Assembly: GCA_003838065.1 (NCBI GenBank)
Contig: QZAC01000178.1
Location: 1 to 9,013, forward strand
Origin: Methanocalculus sp. MSAO_Arc2
GTDB taxonomy: Archaea > Halobacteriota > Methanomicrobia > Methanomicrobiales > Methanocorpusculaceae
Direction: 5' to 3'
Length of the DNA stretch: 9,013 nucleotides
This document shows positions 6,066 to 9,013 of this stretch, piece after piece. The notes below the pieces were generated by a model, which saw only the letters and a program-made list of their open reading frames with translations, was not told the origin of the DNA and ran no database searches. The translations under genes and the position numbers were made by a program. How positions within the stretch are numbered: the stretch's first letter is position 1; each line of letters starts with the position of its first letter.

Positions 6066-7610
6066 ATGCTTCGAAATTATTTCCAGAAAGAACCGGTATT
6101 TCTCCTTTCATCAGGAATCGTGCTGGTATTCATACTGCTTGGGATCTTCAGTCCTGCAACTCTGGAGCTGGTTGCGTCAACCATTCAATCGGCAATCCTG
6201 CGATATTTCAGCTGGATGTATATGATATCGGGGTTTGTGTTTTTGGTCTTTGTCCTTTTCCTGGCACTCACCAGATATGGGACGATCAGGCTTGGCCATG
6301 ATACAGAACGGCCTCAATATACTCTCTTTGGCTGGGTAGCGATGCTTTTTGCTGCAGGGATGGGGATCGGGCTCCTCTTCTGGGGTGTGTCTGAACCACT
6401 CATCCACTTTATTGAACCGCCAGCATTCCTCACATCATCGTCTCCTGACTCGGCTCATTTCGCCATGCTTTATTCGTTTTTCCATTGGGGGATTCATCCA
6501 TGGGCAATTTATACAATCGTGAGCCTTTCCATCGCGTACTTTTCGTTTCGGCGGGGCATGCCGTCTTTGATCAGCTCCTGCTTCTATCCAATCCTTGGGG
6601 AACGGACATTTGGGCTGCCCGGGAATGTGGTGGATGTGCTCGCTGTCTTTGCAACCGTCTTTGGAACGGCAACATCACTTGGGTTTGGGGCGCTCCAGAT
6701 CCATAGTGGGTTCACCCATGTCTTTGGCATCTCTTCTGCAATCTCAATTACAATCGGGATCATCGTGATCGCAACAGCACTCTTCATGGCTTCAGCGATC
6801 CTGGGAGTGGAAAAAGGTGTGCAGGTCCTCTCCAAGGTCAACATCATCATCGCAATTGGTCTGATGATCTTCATCCTATCACTCAGTTCCACACCCTATA
6901 TTCTGAATGTCTTCACCTCGACTCTTGGAAATTATATAAACAATATTATCGAGCTCAGTTTCCAGACCTATCCCTTCGCGGCATTTGAATGGACACGCGG
7001 GTGGACGGTGTTTTACTGGGCATGGTGGATATCCTGGTCTCCGTTTGTTGGTCTCTTCATTGCCCGGATCTCACGGGGCCGCTCAATCCGGGAATTTGTC
7101 CTGACGGTGCTTACGGTCCCGGTGATCTTTACATTTATCTGGTTCTCGGTATTTGGCGGATCCGCACTCTACCTTGAACTGACAGGTGATGTGGACCTTG
7201 CCGAGATGGCCCTGCAGGATGAATCCATTGCGCTCTTTGCATTCTTTGAGTACTTTCCACTCACAACCCTCCTGTCGCTCCTTGCGATCCTCCTGCTCGG
7301 CGTCTTCTTCATCACCTCGGCAGACTCTGCGACAGTCGTTCTCGGATCCCTGACGTCCGGAGGAAATATCGTTGTCCCGATGTACAAAAAGGCGATCTGG
7401 GGAATCTCCCTCTCAACTGTTGCAATCGTTCTCCTGATGACCGGAGGTCTTGATGCACTTCAGATGATGGCAATCAATGCGGCTTTTCCATTTATGTTTG
7501 TGATGCTCATCCTCTGCTACACGCTCTGGATCGGGCTGTCACAAGAGTTTGAGGAGGATGATGTTTATCCGGTTTTACGGTACGAGAACGAAGAAGAGAG
7601 GGCAGGGTAG
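6066..7610 (+). CDS. BCCT-family transporter (glycine betaine/choline/carnitine type)
   Basis: A 514-residue, 12-TM secondary transporter that most likely imports a quaternary ammonium compatible solute with Na+ or H+. Family hallmarks: GMGIGLLFWGVSEPL (98-112), FFHWGIHPWAIY (138-149), EWTRGWTVFYWAWWISWSPF (308-327) followed by RISRGRSIREF (334-344), and FFITSADSAT (414-423). Trp141, Trp146 and Tyr149 plus the W318-x-WW-x2-W324 cluster appear to match the aromatic betaine-binding box of Corynebacterium BetP, and Thr417-Ser418 its second sodium site. The C-terminal tail after the last TM helix is only about 24 residues and acidic (SQEFEEDDVYP...), unlike the long basic osmosensing tail of BetP. 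It follows the USP gene by 12 bases, with GAGGT just before the ATG. Betaine is the default substrate; choline or carnitine is possible. Confidence 0.96.
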   Translation: MLRNYFQKEPVFLLSSGIVLVFILLGIFSPATLELVASTIQSAILRYFSWMYMISGFVFLVFVLFLALTRYGTIRLGHDTERPQYTLFGWVAMLFAAGMGIGLLFWGVSEPLIHFIEPPAFLTSSSPDSAHFAMLYSFFHWGIHPWAIYTIVSLSIAYFSFRRGMPSLISSCFYPILGERTFGLPGNVVDVLAVFATVFGTATSLGFGALQIHSGFTHVFGISSAISITIGIIVIATALFMASAILGVEKGVQVLSKVNIIIAIGLMIFILSLSSTPYILNVFTSTLGNYINNIIELSFQTYPFAAFEWTRGWTVFYWAWWISWSPFVGLFIARISRGRSIREFVLTVLTVPVIFTFIWFSVFGGSALYLELTGDVDLAEMALQDESIALFAFFEYFPLTTLLSLLAILLLGVFFITSADSATVVLGSLTSGGNIVVPMYKKAIWGISLSTVAIVLLMTGGLDALQMMAINAAFPFMFVMLILCYTLWIGLSQEFEEDDVYPVLRYENEEERAG

Positions 7611-7618
7611 GCTACCTC

Positions 7619-7753
7619 CTATCGTTTTTTTCCACTGCGGTGTGCTTCAAGCTTTTCTGTAATACTTGCTTTGATCAGACCCGGATCCCTCTTCATTATG
7701 AATGTGGGACATACCGTGTCTATCGAGAAATCGATCTTCCCATAGACCGGAGG
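7619..7753 (-). pseudogene. possible remnant of a minus-strand gene
   Basis: The minus strand is open for 44 codons between a TAA at 7756-7754 and a TAG at 7621-7619. It reads PPVYGKIDFSIDTVCPTF and then IMKRDPGLIKASITEKLEAH, ending RSGKKR. The second half has a charged, helix-like composition and codon choice similar to the neighbouring genes. The only ATG (7696) gives 25 residues, and no ribosome binding site is evident. It could be the decayed 3' end of a lost gene, a tiny real gene, or chance. I do not recognise a family. Confidence 0.2.
7625..7631 (+). terminator. T-tract terminator after the BCCT gene
   Basis: Seven consecutive T residues lie 15 bases after the BCCT stop codon. Archaeal RNA polymerase terminates at such tracts without needing a hairpin. 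Confidence 0.5.
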
Positions 7754-7840
7754 TTACAGGAACTACCTGCAACAATCAAAGATGCTCCTGATCTCGGATC
7801 TGGTGCCCGGACCACAAGGTGCAGAACCGGAGAAGCCGGG

Positions 7841-7856
7841 ATAAAAATTATATATC
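7841..7856 (+). promoter_or_regulatory. TATA/BRE promoter element of the HEAT-repeat gene
   Basis: ATAAAAATTATATATC combines an A-rich BRE-like stretch with a TTATATAT core (7848-7855), the best promoter match in the window. Transcription should start near 7876-7880. That gives the HEAT-repeat gene at 7986 a leader of roughly 105-110 bases, or makes a short open frame beginning at ATG 7876 leaderless. Confidence 0.55.
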
Positions 7857-7972
7857 CTCGAGTTTGATCTACGGAATGCCCTTGAACAGCCACCTGGCAC
7901 CAATGTCAGTGGTCTTGTACCGGGAGAGTCCCATCGGAAGGAGAATGATTTCGAGAACCGTATCTAAAAAGA

Positions 7973-7981
7973 GGAGATGAT
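7973..7981 (+). promoter_or_regulatory. ribosome binding site deciding the HEAT-protein start
   Basis: GGAGATGAT matches the ideal archaeal GGAGGTGAT with one mismatch and ends 4 bases before the ATG at 7986. In-frame ATGs at 7977 and 7980 lie within the site itself and are therefore unlikely starts. Confidence 0.6.
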
Positions 7982-7985
7982 GGCT

Positions 7986-8642
7986 ATGAATGATATAGAC
8001 GAGATGATGGTAAAGCTGAGCGATTCAGATCCCGATGTCCGCGGAGACGCGGCAAAGGCACTTGGGAAACTGCGGGCATCGGACGCCGTTGAGAAGCTTA
8101 TTGGCGCACTCAGGGATGAAGAACCTGATGTGCGGAGGCGTGCGGCTAAGGCACTTGGCACTATTCGTGATTCGCGTGCATTAGAAGATGTAGTCTCCTG
8201 TCTGCAGGATTCTGCAAAGGATGTCCGGGAAGATGCTGCACAGGCACTCGGAAAGATGCGGGACCATCGTGCGGTCGACCCACTCATTGCTGCACTTAAT
8301 GATTCCGCTCGCGATGTCCGAAAAGAAGCGGCAAAGGCGCTTGGAATGATCCGCGACCAGCGGGCGGTCGAGCCGCTCATTGCCGCACTTGGAGATTCTG
8401 CTGAGGACGTCAGAAAAGATGCAGCAAAAGCACTTGGCAGGATACGTGCCCACAGTGCAGTCGAGGACCTGATATCGTCGCTTCAGGATACTGCTTCAGG
8501 TGTCCGGGAAGAGGCGGCAAAGGCACTGGGCAGGATCAGAGACACCCGGGCGAAGGAAGAGCTTTCAACAGCACTCAGGGATACCTCAAAGGGTGTCAGG
8601 AAGCGTGCAGAAAAGTCGCTGAAACGGCTGAATGCAAAGTGA
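7986..8642 (+). CDS. HEAT-like (PBS-lyase type) repeat protein of seven 31-residue units
   Basis: An acidic/basic-rich soluble protein of 218 residues built almost wholly from repeats. The marker pair Val-Arg recurs at residues 18-19, 49-50, 80-81, 111-112, 142-143, 173-174 and 204-205, always exactly 31 apart. The consensus unit is roughly VEPLIAALxDSAxDVRxxAA then KALGxIRDxRA, the two-helix HEAT-like repeat of the phycocyanobilin-lyase class. Such solenoids are protein-protein interaction scaffolds; there is no catalytic motif, signal peptide or membrane segment, so a lyase activity should not be assumed. The last unit is more basic and diverged (EKSLKRLNAK), a plausible C-terminal cap. It appears to be a single gene with its own promoter, convergent with the next gene. 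No binding partner can be named from context. Confidence 0.93.
   Translation: MNDIDEMMVKLSDSDPDVRGDAAKALGKLRASDAVEKLIGALRDEEPDVRRRAAKALGTIRDSRALEDVVSCLQDSAKDVREDAAQALGKMRDHRAVDPLIAALNDSARDVRKEAAKALGMIRDQRAVEPLIAALGDSAEDVRKDAAKALGRIRAHSAVEDLISSLQDTASGVREEAAKALGRIRDTRAKEELSTALRDTSKGVRKRAEKSLKRLNAK
7995..8639 (+). repeat. tandem 93-base coding repeats, seven units
   Basis: The DNA underlying the HEAT repeats has a 93-base period. Near-identical blocks such as GCGGCAAAGGCACTTGG recur, for example near 8049, 8330 (one change) and 8514 (one change). Units four and five are the most alike in protein (VDPLIAALNDSA versus VEPLIAALGDSA), suggesting the latest duplication. Confidence 0.85.
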
Positions 8643-8716
8643 GAAGAAAAAGGCACATATCCGGTGTGCGAAATTGCTCCGGAGTTGTGATTGCACCATG
8701 GAGTAGCGCCAGTATA

Positions 8717-8730
8717 CCTTTCAAAAAGGG
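8717..8730 (-). terminator. possible terminator of the minus-strand membrane-anchored protein gene
   Basis: On the minus strand CCCTTTTTGAAAGG contains five T residues starting 16 bases after the stop codon at 8743. It also forms a small CCTTT/AAAGG stem with a 3-base loop. The converging HEAT gene has no clear T tract of its own on the plus strand. Confidence 0.3.
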
Positions 8731-8742
8731 AGATGTTGGTCA

Positions 8743-9013
8743 TCAGCTCCGCTTCCCGGATGCAAAGCATATAAAAGCGATGATCACTGCTCCAAATGAT
8801 GCATACAGCAGAGGTGCCGTTTCAGGTGTCGGTGTTGCACCAGGTGCCGCCAGATCTGATGCTGCCACCTGATCCCTTTCAACAACCTCTTCATTCAGGA
8901 TTGGCATCTCTGCATCAGGCGTGGATTCCGGTGCTTTCATTTCAATTTTCAGATTGGAAACAGGTGGAGAAACAACAGCCCCATCTTTCCTCAGCACGAT
9001 TGCACATATGGAA
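8743..9013 (-). CDS. C-terminal end of a probable surface or membrane-anchored protein, cut by the right edge
   Basis: The frame is open to the window edge, so only the last 89 residues are visible. They comprise a start of SICAIVLRKDG, an acidic, Pro/Thr/Ala-rich linker (PPVSNLKIEMKAPESTPD, ending AAPGATPTPETA), one hydrophobic segment (PLLYASFGAVIIAFICFA) and a short SGKRS tail. This is the usual architecture of archaeal cell-surface proteins: an exported domain, a low-complexity stalk, one C-terminal TM helix and a basic stop. I see no PGF-CTERM-type tripeptide. The GTG at 8997 is not needed as a start, since in-frame sequence continues upstream of it. The function of the extracellular part cannot be told from this piece. 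It converges on the HEAT-repeat gene with a 100-base gap. Confidence 0.6.
   Translation of the reverse strand, partial: SICAIVLRKDGAVVSPPVSNLKIEMKAPESTPDAEMPILNEEVVERDQVAASDLAAPGATPTPETAPLLYASFGAVIIAFICFASGKRS

Larger units (their letters stand above)
7611..7985. other. 375-base stretch without a convincing gene
   Basis: It contains the T7 tract after the transporter gene, a strong TATA element near 7848, and no reading frame with a ribosome binding site that I trust. A plus-strand frame opens from a GTG at 7640 to a stop at 7867, but it lacks a Shine-Dalgarno site and its 3' end overlaps the TATA element. Two minus-strand stretches (7619-7753 and 7869-7970) look more protein-like; see the separate entry and findings. 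The last 100 bases are probably the leader of the HEAT-repeat gene. Confidence 0.6.

Noticed and set aside
7640..7867. Plus-strand 75-codon frame with a CNTC pair after the BCCT gene
   Set aside because: GTG start without a ribosome binding site, directly after a T7 terminator, with its 3' end running through the best TATA element of the window; composition is not convincing.
7964..8380. A 138-codon minus-strand frame rich in Ser/Ala/Arg opposite the HEAT gene
   Set aside because: Its repeats merely mirror the 93-base coding repeats of the HEAT gene on the other strand.
7995..8639. CRISPR array
   Set aside because: The 93-base periodicity has no spacers and is entirely explained by in-frame HEAT-like protein repeats.
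7986..8642. Assignment of the HEAT protein as a bilin lyase
   Set aside because: Only the repeat class is shared with phycocyanobilin lyases; there is no phycobiliprotein context and no lyase-specific feature.
8660..8697. Hairpin or attachment site around CTCCGGAG between the convergent genes
   Set aside because: CTCCGGAG is a short palindrome and the flanking GGTG/CACC pairs align only with gaps; nothing nearby suggests integration.

Overview
The window looks like chromosomal DNA of a methanogenic archaeon, most plausibly of the order Methanomicrobiales; a halotolerant, acetate-assimilating genus of the Methanocalculus type would fit, but that is inference. The archaeal signs are TATA-box promoters (AT-rich octamers about 25 bases before expected transcript starts), GGAG/GGTGAT-type ribosome binding sites, T-tract terminators without strong hairpins, and a winged-helix plus PAS regulator of a kind I associate with Methanomicrobiales. 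No rRNA, tRNA, CRISPR array or complete mobile element was seen.

Layout, left to right. Bases 1-271 (minus) hold the N-terminal part of a DDE-type transposase running off the left edge, so an insertion sequence ends somewhere in 272-340. Bases 408-3582 (minus) are a two-gene operon: AMP-forming acetyl-CoA synthetase (630 residues), then 37 bases later a 414-residue MFS permease of the oxalate/formate antiporter type. Divergent from it, 3754-5157 (plus) encodes a one-component sensor-regulator (winged helix, three PAS domains, no kinase). The 171-base divergent intergenic region has one near-palindromic TATA element and, beside it, a perfect 15-base dyad, TTATGCACTGCATAA, whose core recurs on both sides. 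Bases 5244-7610 (plus) are a tandem universal-stress-domain protein followed 12 bases later by a BCCT-family betaine/choline/carnitine-type transporter, then a T7 tract. Bases 7611-7985 have no convincing gene but contain a strong TATA element and coding-like scraps. Bases 7986-8642 (plus) encode a protein made entirely of seven 31-residue HEAT-like repeats. Converging on it from the right edge is the 3' end (8743-9013, minus) of a gene for a protein with a C-terminal membrane anchor.

How the genes may work together (inference). The acs/permease pair reads as an acetate uptake-and-activation unit, and the divergent wHTH-PAS protein is the obvious candidate regulator of it and of itself. The USP/BCCT pair reads as an osmolyte uptake unit in which the soluble nucleotide-binding-type protein may tune the transporter; the transporter lacks a long basic C-terminal osmosensor tail. 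I did not find an unmistakably new system. The most interesting parts are the putative operator set at 3647-3850, the USP-BCCT pair, and the unexplained stretch before the HEAT gene.
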